Assembly: GCF_001949145.1 (NCBI RefSeq)
Contig: NW_019091623.1
Span: 17,244 to 59,649, forward strand
Direction of reading: 5' to 3'
DNA: 42,406 bases
DNA from: Acanthaster planci
Taxonomy: Eukaryota > Echinodermata > Asteroidea > Valvatida > Acanthasteridae
In this document: piece after piece, positions 28,370-39,000 of the stretch
Numbering within the stretch: position 1 is the stretch's first letter
Layout: each line of letters opens with the position of its first letter
The notes under the pieces: model-generated
Database searches by the model: none
The model's input: the letters and a program-made list of their open reading frames with translations, nothing else
Told to the model about the DNA's origin: nothing
Made by a program: the position numbers and the translations under genes

Positions 28370-30512
28370 CCCAGACAGCTGATGTCGGGCCATATCCACA
28401 CAGCTCTAAGTTCCAAATTGCTCCGCACTGTGCAAAAATCTGTGCATAGTAGAAAGACCTGTCATGCAAATAATATTGTGTCAGGTTCTTAGGCAATTTT
28501 TGCCAAGCCAAAAATTTGGCTTTATGGCACTGTTTTCTGCATATTAAGGCTCAGTGGAATTGGGCCAATGGAATGTTGCTCAGACCAGTTCTCCTGTAGG
28601 ATATTTTTAGGGACACCCTGGGAGTTTGGGGAAGTTTGTATTTGTGATTGTTTTTGTGAAAGCGGTTACGTGATGTGAAATCAGTGTAAAAATTTATCTT
28701 TTGTAATACTTTTGACTCGATATTTTCAATAATTTCAATTAGCAGGATACTCACGCTAAATTTGTTTTGTTGAGTGTGGCAAGGGATATCCAATTTGTTC
28801 ATTGGTGAATATTGTAGCAGTGTAATACTCCTTGTTGTAGCAAAAAGTAACACTGCATTTTAGCTTTGCTACTTCCATGCCACACAGATATTGCTATACA
28901 TGTACCTGCTACAACAACTGATTTGATTGGACACCTTGTTGTCAGGTGACCGAAACAGCTGAGGTCATTGGTTGATGGCTGCAGCTTTTCATTTAGTTTG
29001 TTATGAGGCTGATGTTTGTACTTCCAACTGACAATAGGCCGTGAGCGAACTACTTGGCTGCGGCTAGAGATGATGCACGAGTCTGTGGTGGTGGCTGTAG
29101 CCGGTGCCCATAGAGTCATGTGAGATTTCAAGCTGCGGCCAAGTGATTCATACACAGCCATGTATGAGCTGGCCGCTTTGAAGGACTTACAAAATTTTAC
29201 AAATTGTACATAGTACTTTCTGCCAAAGAATGCATGTTTTAAAAGGTTCACACAAAGACTAGCTACGAAGACTAGTTCATCTGAAATGCATTTAGAAATG
29301 ATTGTTTAGTACAGCTTTTGGTATTAAAATCAACTGTAAAAAGATTTTTTTTTCAATTGAGGATCCCACCTAAAATAATGGTAGTTTAGTTACAGAGCGT
29401 TAATATTTAATCTGTACATGCACTGGGTATGCATATTGGCTGCGCAAACTTTTCAAGAACCGATCTTAACCAGATCAGAAGCTATTTCTTACACATCTTG
29501 AGCAGTGAAATGTTTTCTGCATCAACAGTACAGGTGTGCTTTGGATTTCTGATGTGTGTCTTTCCCCTTTGCTCTGGATGACTGCCACTACCACACCTTT
29601 GTGTGGGCATTAGTGCATACCACACATACAGTCTATTCACCATGCAGCTGCTGGTTCAATGGGGTCTGCTGCTGGACAGAGCCCCCCATTCATGGCATGC
29701 CACAGCCCAGCAGTCGCGGTCAAAATAATCCTGCCGTGAAGGGGTTAAGCCGTTGTCAAGTGTTCATGTCGAATGAAATGCCAACATCTCACCTGCATTC
29801 ATATTTGAGCTGCTTTGTAAGCCATGCATGCTGAGGAAAATCCGAGTTGGGTATGGAAAAGTTCAAACACTTAACTGGCTGGACCACCTGACCCATATTA
29901 TATCGAGAGTTTGCATGGCTGCCATCTTGCAGGCCAGTGCTTTTGTTCCACAGAGTATGCACAAAGGAGACATCCCTGTGAAACATCAGAACTGCATTGC
30001 AAGATGGCTACCATGCAAAGCCTCTGTTAAACGCAACCTCGTACGAAAGCCTTGATTTGTTCTGGGCACATCAAATATCCATTGAACACACAGTTCGGCC
30101 TTTTACAAACAAATGTTCATTACAGACAACAAACAGGGCCAATAACACAAGCAGTGTTTCCCCACGGTTAAGAATTTCTGCAAACTGTTTAACATCCAAA
30201 AAACGTTTTACACAAGTACGTGAATACAAGCTACTATTAGAGTGATACAGTACAGTACTTCATGCTCTTATGAAGTTGCTGTCCCCCCAGTGTAGTCAAA
30301 AATAGATGGAACAAAGTCTACGTACCAGGTTTGACATAGAAATGGACGCTGATTTTTATTTCAAATCAGGAATCCCACCGGTTTCAATCCAGTTTTAACT
30401 GTCATGTTGATAACACTCAAAGAACAGGTTGCAGAGTGCTAAAGACATGGCGAAAATTAAATCAGGGAAGTACATTGAACGTGATAGTAATTTGACCATA
30501 TTTTGCATCATA

Positions 30513-30630
30513 AAGAGCGCTGTTATAGCAATCCTGTAATATTATAAGCAAATGTTGAGGGTCCCGATCTGTTGAATTCTTTTCTTTTTGACTTGTCCAG
30601 TCCCTTTATAACAAGGTTGTAGCCGTACCA
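30513..30630. mobile_element. GAGCGCTGTTATA repeat, copy 1
   Basis: AAGAGCGCTGTTATAGCAAT, a GGTCCCGATCTGTTGAAT block, TTCTTTTCTTTTTGAC and a terminal TTTATAACAAGG match, in the same order, the inverse of 39177-39331. Probably a small non-autonomous DNA transposon with TTATAACAAGG motifs. Confidence 0.45.
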
Positions 30631-30971
30631 AGGTAAATAGGATGGTTCCAGCAACCTGTGTTGTAGATGTAGTCGACTGTACATATATCCATATTAAATA
30701 GTGGTCATTTCTGTCATTTAGATGATTTCTGCTATGTAGTAATGAAATTTAGTAGAAATGATATTCAAATATCCAAACTGTATTTTGTTGTGGAAATCAC
30801 TTTATTGCTTACCTACACATGAATCAATTTCCATTAGATGGACAAATGACGATACAGGAATTTAAATACAAATATTTGCTGCAGAAGTAGAAACTAGAGG
30901 TTTAACTTTTTTTGACACAAGTATTAAGTACATTTCAAACGTTACTTTTCCAATTTGCCATTTCTTCCATA

Positions 30972-30977
30972 TTTATT
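30972..30977 (-). terminator. Candidate ZMAT5 polyadenylation signal
   Basis: AATAAA on the minus strand, about 380 bases after the ZMAT5 stop codon. Other AATAAA hexamers exist further away (for example near 30801), so the choice is tentative. Confidence 0.3.
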
Positions 30978-31355
30978 GTAAACACGGTTTTCTTCTGCAT
31001 GCCACTAGCATTACAGCACTTATCAAGTAAAATAAATTTGATATGTCATTGGCAAAGTTAGTCCGTTTTGTTGATATTTGTCTTGAATGAATTTCGGCTC
31101 AGTCGTGGGTTGTTCACAGCTTTTGAGAACGACTTGATTTACCCTGAATTTTTAAACAGTGTATTCTCTCAAACTTGGCCAGTTGGTCTATGAAAACAAT
31201 TTCCATTCTTCTCGACTGTTGCATCGTCCCATAAATAATTTTTCCTAAGCCTGTTTCGGTGGGTGGAGTGGTAGATGATGGAAGATCAGATAAGCAGCTG
31301 GTCGTTGAATAGAAGTACGTGTTGGCTGTTAAACAGGACGTCTTCCTCCACCTGT

Positions 31356-31666
31356 TCAACCCCACTCAACATCTTTACCTCTCATCACACATTCCACAGA
31401 GGGTGGGATGAGAGATGGTGGAAGATTAGGGATGCCCTGCAATGCAGGTGGCAGACTGAATGCCATCACACTGTCTTCAGCTGATGCATCCTTTGGCATT
31501 CCTCCCTCTGTTTCTTGCCTAGTCTCTGCATCAGTCTTTCTAGGCCTCTTCCTTGATCTCTTTTCCAACCAATCTTCTACAGTTGGATTATCTTGTAATC
31601 TTCCTCTTTCGGCCTGCTCTTTTTGCCTCGTCTTCTCAAAGTCCTGTTGCTTCCTCTTCTCAATTT
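31356..31666 (-). CDS. ZMAT5: ZMAT5 exon 4: basic helix and C-terminal tail
   Basis: About 103 residues: a Lys/Glu/Arg/Gln-rich helix ([20 protein letters not shown]), the motif VEDWLEKR, a KRPRK nuclear-type basic run, a variable Thr/Glu-rich insert, then [11 protein letters not shown] and final VEWG. The insert accounts for most of the extra length over human. Confidence 0.93.
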
Positions 31667-32737
31667 CTAAATACACAGGAAGAAAAGTTGACAGGTATTT
31701 AAAAACACAATCATACAGATGCTTGAATGTAACACCCAAAATACAATGTGAAATTTCAGAATACAAACCAGCAAGGAGTTCTTGTCTTCTCTGAGGTGTC
31801 AGATGTGAGAATCGGCAGTTGTGACCAAACATACATTCACCTATAAACAACACAAAATATACTTTCTAAATTCCCAGCGCTGGTAGGATGTGGCAACAAA
31901 AAAGAATGTATGTAGCAAAAGAATCTGTCTCAAACACGGAAGGCTATAAGTATTGCGTCTGTGAGCAAATTGAAATCCAAGAATGATGTACAGTGTACAA
32001 GGTTTTCTATATTGCCTCAATGTAACTGCACACCATCTCAAAAAACTGAGGAGTTGATGCTTTTTGCAAATTGGGAAAAAAGGGTGTCACGAACGAGTGT
32101 GCCCTGTTGAATGGATGCCATAAGAATATAAAGCAAGGAGTTTCACCTGATTGGTGAAATCGCTGGCATGGCCTCTTTGCTGATTCCTCTGCTAAAATAT
32201 CTTCAGGTTCTACAAGGGGGAAATACAATCAAAAATTAACCACGCAGTGCAAGACTGGCCCTACCCCAAGAACTGTGGGGTCCAATGTCTGCTCTGCTCC
32301 CATGGAGCAGTGCGGACGTCGGTCCCGACCATTCTGGGCTAGACTAGACCTAGGTAACTTAATTACATTTCAAGACTGTATCCAACTAGCATGTCCAACA
32401 AGAAAGTTTCAATAAGTTGCTTCAAATAAGTCGAGTCAGCTCATGCAAGTGGTGAAAGTAATTTTAAATTCCCTGAAATCGGTTACATGCAACGGTGAAA
32501 CTCCATGTAGGCCCTACATGTAAACAGCAGTAGGCCCCCTGGGCCTTCCGTGCATGCACCATGCATGCCGTGATCAACAAACATGACAAAGGAAACACGG
32601 GAAAGCTGACCTTTATAAGCGAGATAGTGAATTTTCATCCGCGATTGATGCTGTACTCCTTGTACGTGTTTCTTACGATTCTGCGCATTATCTGCAAAGG
32701 ATTTATCACAATAATCACAATAATAGCGTCTGCCCAT
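31356..32737 (-). CDS. ZMAT5: ZMAT5, U11/U12 snRNP 20 kDa-type zinc-finger protein, complete, 4 exons
   Basis: Complete minus-strand gene with exons 32737-32611, 32209-32147, 31840-31769 and 31666-31356. All introns are GT-AG and all three junctions are phase 1; the product is 190 aa (human 170). ZMAT5 is a protein of the U11/U12 di-snRNP of the minor spliceosome. Visible domains: matrin/U1C-type C2H2 finger C7-x2-C10-x13-H24-x5-H30 in [18 protein letters not shown] finger C57-x8-C66-x5-C72-x3-H76 in KRPCQRF and GHNCRFSH; a basic coiled region; the V-E-D-W-L-E-K-R motif; a Pro-rich tail ending V-E-W-G (human V-Q-W-G). The start is fixed by the conserved MG(K/R)RY(F/Y)CDYC. It runs head-to-head with HIRA and tail-to-tail with GIT. 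Having this gene implies the animal keeps U12-type splicing. Confidence 0.95.
31769..31840 (-). CDS. ZMAT5: ZMAT5 exon 3: rest of CCCH finger
   Basis: [20 protein letters not shown] then ELLA; acceptor TTTATAG, donor GCTG|GTTTGT. Completes C-x8-C-x5-C-x3-H. Confidence 0.93.
32147..32209 (-). CDS. ZMAT5: ZMAT5 exon 2: start of CCCH finger
   Basis: [20 protein letters not shown] then S; acceptor CTTGTAG, donor TCAG|GTGAAA. Carries the first Cys of the CCCH finger in the conserved K-R-P-C. Confidence 0.93.
32611..32737 (-). CDS. ZMAT5: ZMAT5 exon 1: matrin-type C2H2 finger
   Basis: [42 protein letters not shown]. All four zinc ligands present. Donor AAAG|GTCAGC, phase 1. Confidence 0.95.
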
Positions 32738-32779
32738 GTTGTGACAAATGTTTTTGCGGTGTCTGTTCCCTCGTCCGCG

Positions 32780-32837
32780 AAAAGTAATCTCGTTTACGTA
32801 CGTACGGCCGTACGTACGTAATTACGAGATTACTTTT
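32780..32837. repeat. 58-bp near-perfect palindrome rich in TACGTACG
   Basis: Left arm AAAAGTAATCTCGT...ACGTACGTACGG and right arm CCGTACGTACGT...ACGAGATTACTTTT mirror each other around CGG|CCG with no loop and only a 2-base length difference (TT against AATTA-type spacing). It starts 43 bases before the ZMAT5 ATG. Confidence 0.9.
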
Positions 32838-32881
32838 GACGTGCGCCCTCTGTTGACGATATAATTGACAGCTTCAATTGA

Positions 32882-32892
32882 AAGATGGCGGC
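32882..32892 (+). promoter_or_regulatory. YY1-type site AAGATGGCGGC
   Basis: Exact match to the classic AAGATGGCGGC motif found just downstream of transcription starts of many housekeeping genes. It lies 72 bases before the HIRA start codon, so HIRA transcription may begin near here. Confidence 0.6.
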
Positions 32893-32963
32893 TTGCATAC
32901 TCACATGTTGACATTTTTGGGGGTTTGTTTTGGTCGAAAAGCCTATGAATTGATCGTATCACC

Positions 32964-33000
32964 ATGAAACTTCTCAAACCAACGTGGGTGAATCATGATG
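32964..33000 (+). CDS. HIRA: HIRA exon 1
   Basis: MKLLKPTWVNHD plus the first base of the next codon; ATG in context ACCATGA. Donor GATG|GTAAGT, phase 1. Followed by a 4.9-kb intron loaded with transposons. Confidence 0.95.
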
Positions 33001-36000
33001 GTAAGTACTTGTGAACCAATTTATGGCTTTAATTTGAGACGGAAATGTGTTTTTCGGTGCTTTTTTAAAGTGAAAGAAAAACGTCGCTGAGTGAGCGTGG
33101 TGACGTGAGTGTGCGTACATCTTCACAGGGTAATGCTATAGTCACTGTCAACACAGTCTTTAATTAAAGTTTAAAATGTCATTGACGTCAATACATCCAA
33201 AATGCATTTTCAGTCAACTAAAAAGGTATAGGACTGTAATATTTGGGCTAAACAAGAATGGTATGAGGTTACCTGGTGACTTTTCAATTTTTTATACAAA
33301 AAAATGATCTCTAGACTTAACAGCATAGGCCTATCCAGTGATCATCAGTTTGCCTTAAGTCATTGAGCTTGGACTCCACCATTTAGGTGTGGGTGTGCAG
33401 GTAATGCAAATACAAGTATCACTATCAATAAAGCTAGATAGTGTATGTAAGACTTATCTCAAAATACTGCATGAGTGATTTTGCACAATGGAAGAAAGTC
33501 ATTGTGGGAAGGAAAAAGAGGCAGTGTTTGTTCCTTTTTCCTTCCCGTCTTTCTACTATTGTGCAAAATCACCCATGCAGTATTTGCCGTAAAGCTTACA
33601 CTATATATAGGCCTATATAGCCGGCGCCGGCAAAATTGTATCTTGCCGATCTTAGTTGGCAGTGTTCTTTTTGATGCATACATGTACATGAGTGAGACTA
33701 TAATAGCTTATTAGATTAGAGGAAAAAAGTCCGAAATTGTAAAATGGTCTTATTCCCTACCTTATGAATAAGATGACGCAATGACTGGTGGTTTAGAACC
33801 ACACTAAGATTTGTCATGGCAAGAATTTCTAAGTCAAAAAAACTGCTACTACGCATGTGCCCGGGAAAATATCGTTCAGTATAAATTTGCCAGCGCTGCG
33901 TAAATATACATGTACACTGCCATAAAGTCATGTGGGCATTTAAATTTTCAACTTTAACCCTAACCCCCCAAGGGTTGCTGGCCCTAACCTTCCCCATACA
34001 CAAAGTTAAACACCCATATGGGACTTTGTGCTCAGCGGCTGTTGGACTTAGTTTTTCTGAGGTATGCCAAACCCAATGCAAAAGCCAGCTGTCTGGGCCT
34101 ACCAGACCTATCCCCACAGAATTGAACACTTTACTACTGTTTAATTCTGTGTGGTTGGGGAAGGTTAGGGTTAAAGACATGAATAACTGATCACTGGGAT
34201 AAGCAAAAATCCCACATAAGATTTTTTGGGGAAAAGGGGAACCTCTAATGTTCTAGTTCAGTCTCCCACCAGATTCACACATTATGACAAATTTGCATTG
34301 AGGATGCTGTTTGTACTGTAGCTGCTACTTCTTAAATTTTGCGTTGTTGTACGTATTTTAGATCCTAAATTTTCTCCGTTTTTCTTAGCCGTCAACATTT
34401 GCTATGTATCTCCTGTAATTGGTAAGATTTTCGTAGTGTTTCTGTCTTAGTTTTTAATCTTTTAACAGTAGCTATTACTTTATTTTCCAACTATTACTTT
34501 TGGTCCGGTAATGCCTCTCTGGTTGTGTATTACGAGTATCACGACTGCCATGATTCTGCATGAATGTTTTCGACTCCAGCTCGTAGTGTTATTCTGTATC
34601 ACCTCTATTCATCCGACTGAATTCCTGAGGAATACTGAGACTATCAGAGAGAGTAGTAATGTAAGACGACATTTTGGAATATTCCATGCACCCTCTGCAG
34701 TTCACTTAGGGCTTTCTTTAGTGCAGAAGCTGCCCCGTTCGGGATTTAATCCATCTAAGATGGCATTTAGTTAAATGGTCCAAACATGGGCAAACTAGTC
34801 TGGTTAGACCTTGTCGTGACCCTCCGCAGGACATTACCGTATTTATGGACGTTCCGCTCAATAAGCCATTTGCGAGTTAAATGTGAATAAAATCTGGTGC
34901 ACTGAGTTATCCGACTGCACATAAACGTTACAATTTGAATTCCCCAGACTAAAGACACTGTTGCTATACCTCGTGATTCGGAGCAAGCTTTTGCATAGTG
35001 ACCACCATCTCTGGAATGGATTGGTTCCTTTGTGCCCTTCTTAACCATTGAGAACAGTGTATTGTTGCAAGGCGTCTCTTATGTAACTAAGCAAAGCTTG
35101 CCCCGAATCATGAAGTATAGCAACAGTGGTTTTAGTAAGGAGAATTCAAGTTGTTATGTTCACATGAATTTAAAGAACTCAGTGTACCAGATTTGGGTCA
35201 AAGTTAACTCACAAAAGGCTTATCCAGGTACATGTAGATTGTGACCAGGCAACAATCACAACGGTTGTAGTGCTTTTAAGAATTGCTTGCTCTCAAATCA
35301 TGAAAGTAAAACCTGTACCCGCAATCAGTCGTTCAGAATTCGAATGGCTTGTAATCTCCCTATTCCGACTGAATTGTTTCAAATCCTGAAAGCAAACGAG
35401 ATTCTTGGATTCAGGGGAAGGCGATCAGGTCGTTGCAGGTACATGTACACATGTAATATTCCTGTTCATATTGGATAGAGACCAAATCATGTTTATGACC
35501 ACGATCATGAAAACCGCACCTCTGTCTTTATTCCTATTATGGTACAACCGATGGAGGTTTCTGAGAATCCTTTAAAACTTTGTGTCTTGAATGCCAAATC
35601 TCTGAAAATAAATTGGCAGATTTTGTGGCATATGCTATCAACAGCAAAGCCGATCTGTTTGCTGTCACTGAGAGGTGGCTCACAGACATGGATGTTCCCC
35701 ATAAAGTTGAAGTTACTCCTCCTGGTTTTAGATTATTGGATCATCCTCAGAAGACACGAGTTGGGGGAGGAACTGCTGAGGCTAATGATCAATGTCCCAA
35801 GTGTGAATTCCTGATTCTTGGAACCTGGTAACAGTTGCTGAAAATAAACATTTCCAACGTCACGGTGGGCGATTCTATAATTCCTCCATTCACGTGCGTT
35901 AGGAATTTTGGATCATGGTTTGATTCAGAAATGACAGTGGACACCCACATCACTAAGGCTTGTTGTGCAGCATTTGTCCACCTTCACAATCTTAGGCGCA

Positions 36001-39000
36001 TCAGTAGATTCCTCTCTCCCGATTCGCTTTCAGTGTTAATTCACGCATTTGTGACCTGCCATCTGGACTATTGTAAATGTAATAGTCTTTTGTATGGTTT
36101 GTCAGCAGCACAGATAATGAGGTTACAGCGAGTCCAGAATGCTGCAGCTAGACTTCTTACCAATACACCCAAGTTTCAACACATAACACAAATAATGTAT
36201 CATCTTCACTGGTTATCTGTTTTGTACAGGATTAACTTTAAAATCATCCTGTTAACATACACAGCTATCCATGGTCTTGCACCTACATGTAGATACTTAA
36301 TGAATCATGCCATCATTAAGAAGGAGTCTAGATATCATCTCAGGTTAGCAAGCAACGGTCCTTTGTTAAGTTGCCCTAACAGTAAAATGCTACCCACACT
36401 TACTGACAGGGCATTTGCAATGGCTGCTCCGAAATTATGGAATGCCTTGCCATGGCACATACGGTGCGAGCAGAGCCTTGCCGTTTTTAAATGTAAAGTA
36501 AAAACTTTTTAATATTTCATTTGCACAGGAATATTGCACTTCAAGATTCTTGAGTTTATTAGTTGTATCTTGTAAGGTTCTTATTACTTTTGATTTCAAT
36601 GTAGGTTTAGCTGTGATTCGTAATTTTAGTGTCACCGTGTCTGGTATAATTACTTTTCTTTTATCGTAGGTAGGGTTAGAGGCGTCTGTCCCCAGGAAAG
36701 ATAGAGACATCACCGATGCCAGCAGGGTTAAGTTTGGATAAAATTATTTTCCCTGTTGGCGGGACAGACGTATCCCCAAACTGTGGTTTGGGTACTAGCC
36801 TGGTGATATTTATTCATTTATCCTTTCATTTCTTAAATCAATTCATTTTTACATCAACTTGTACTGCCTTGTTGATTATTTTTATGGAAACAGCACCATA
36901 TAAATTTTTTATTATTATAATTATTGTTATTATGACCTGTTGGTTTATCGTATAATGTCACCACCCCTTTAGCATAATGGTATGGTCTCAGCTCAGAGCT
37001 CTTCGGAGGAGGCAAGTTTTGTGAACTAATAATGGCAATAAGCCATTTGTGAGTTAAATTTGACTAAAATCTGGTACTTTGTGTTATCTGATTGCATAGA
37101 AACGTAACAAATTGAATTCCCCAGACTAAAGACACTGTTGCTATACCTCATGATTCGGGGCAAGCTTTCGCAAAGCGACTACCATCTCTGGAATGGACTG
37201 GTTCCTTTATGCCCTCCTTATCCATTGAGAGCAGTGTATTGTTGCAAGGCGTTTCTTATGTAACTAAGCAAAAGCTTGCCCTGAATCACGAGGTATAGCA
37301 TGGTTTGGTTTTAGTATGGAGAATTCAAGTTGTTATATGTATGTTCACGTGAATTTAAAGAACTCGGTGTACCAGATTTTATTCAAATTTAACTTGCAAA
37401 TGGCTTATTTTCAACAGTCTGACCTTTTGTGGTTGAGCCAAAATGTCCTTTTGGCTAGTACCGATTCCTCATGATTGAATTGCCGCTTCTTTTCATTTAG
37501 AATGTGGTTTAGAGGTGTTGACGGTGTGTTGACGGTGCTTATTATAATCATCTTCACAACCATGTTGACCAGTCACCCGTTATTCACGTCACTTCTACAG
37601 CATTAGGTACAGTCAAATGACTGAGTCCACAAACGGAATTCGTCCATGGTTCTTTTGCTGCACAAAAACCTGCTTTCAAATGGTGGAACCGGTCAGTCAA
37701 CTGAATGACGTGATGAGTTACAGTGCTTTCATGGTTTTAGTGCTGAAGAGAGGCTCCTAGCCTCACCAACAGATGTTCTCAAGGTCAACTTGATAGCCAC
37801 AGGGCACATGCTCACTTACTTCTAATTAGGGGAATAGAGCAATTGTGTTGTATCAGCTTAGTGCCGCTTGTTTAATCGGAAAAATTTAACATGGGGTCTT
37901 CATTGTTCTTGGTTCTTTTTTTTTTCAGACAAACCAATTTTTGGCATAGACATTCATCCCGATGGATCTCGATTTGCCACAGGCGGGCAGGGTAAGACAG
38001 CATCTTGGACTGGCATCGTCCATACCAATCCATACATTAACTCGACTTGTCTTGAAAAAATAAATAAACCTTTGTTGAATTACCAACTGACACTTTTGGA
38101 GTCTTTGATCTTGACCTAGGCCAAGTGAAATCCTACCAGAGCAGAGCAGTAGGTGTATAAGTTGCTGTGTTGTCCATTTTAAATTGTATCATTGTACCAC
38201 TTCAGCCAGTGCAGAGTTAAAGCTCAAAGAATGTGAAGTCCGCAAGTGTTGCACTCAATGAATACTTTCTTCCCTCATGTAAAAATGTTAAAGTTTTATT
38301 TTGAAGTATTCCGCAGGAGAAAATGGCTTGTATAATTTTTGTTTTGTTTTGTTGTAATCAGGGGAAGATTCAGGTCGAGTCATCATTTGGAACATGGCCC
38401 CTGTCCGTAAGGAAGAAGACGAAAAGAACGAAAACGTTCCCAAGATTCTCTGCGAGATGGACAACCACCTTGGTAGGTCTAACCAGAGAATTTCCTGGTT
38501 TTTTAACCCTAACCCTACATAATACTACAAATTACTACTTGTAGTAAAATGTATAAATCAGCGCTGTCGCTTGTAAGAGGACATGACCTGATTGTTCTCT
38601 GAAGCCATAAGATACAATAGATACGACAATGTACCATACAGTGCTGTGGCACTATGAATGCATGGCTTTATTGTTCTCTGTATGAGTGACAATGGAAGTA
38701 ACCTAGCCAGAAGTAGTAATCTGTAGTGCTGCATTCTTCAGGCTCAGACTATTACTTAGTATTTTGTAGTACTTTAGTGTAAGCCAAACAATATGCTTCG
38801 CAGTCAGGGGTAAAATACTGCCATGATGTTCAGTGTTTTTCAGTGTTCACCAAATATGTGTCTTTAGAATGGAATAGTTCCTACAGTGGCTTAGACATAT
38901 TTGAGAGATAGAGTTCTATCGATTTATCCTCCCCTTTTTGAGGTATTTTCAGAGAAACTTGTTGGTAAACTCACTGTATCAAGTTATGGAGAATTTGTGT

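Larger units (their letters stand above)
28370..31355. other. Convergent intergenic region between GIT and ZMAT5
   Basis: It holds the 3' UTRs of both genes, whose limits are not visible. AATAAA on plus at 31031-31036 and on minus at 30977-30972 could serve GIT and ZMAT5; if both are used the transcripts would nearly meet or overlap. A foldback-like stretch lies at about 29044-29140 (CTTGGCTGCGGCT / AGCTGCGGCCAAG) and a small TE copy at 30513-30630. No further gene seen. Confidence 0.5.
32738..32963. promoter_or_regulatory. Divergent ZMAT5-HIRA promoter region
   Basis: Only 226 bases separate the two start codons, so both 5' UTRs and the core promoter must lie here or overlap. It is CpG-richer than the flanks, lacks a clear TATA box, and contains the palindrome at 32780 and a YY1-like site at 32882. 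Shared regulation is inferred from the arrangement. Confidence 0.75.

Noticed and set aside
33716-34180. 154-codon minus-strand frame in HIRA intron 1
   Set aside because: It spans the TTTAACCCTAACC-ended element, whose palindromic ends make frames on both strands; no protein similarity seen.
38505-38520. TTTAACCCTAACCCTACA as interstitial telomere
   Set aside because: Only two units; more likely a lone end of the CCCTAACC-ended transposon family.
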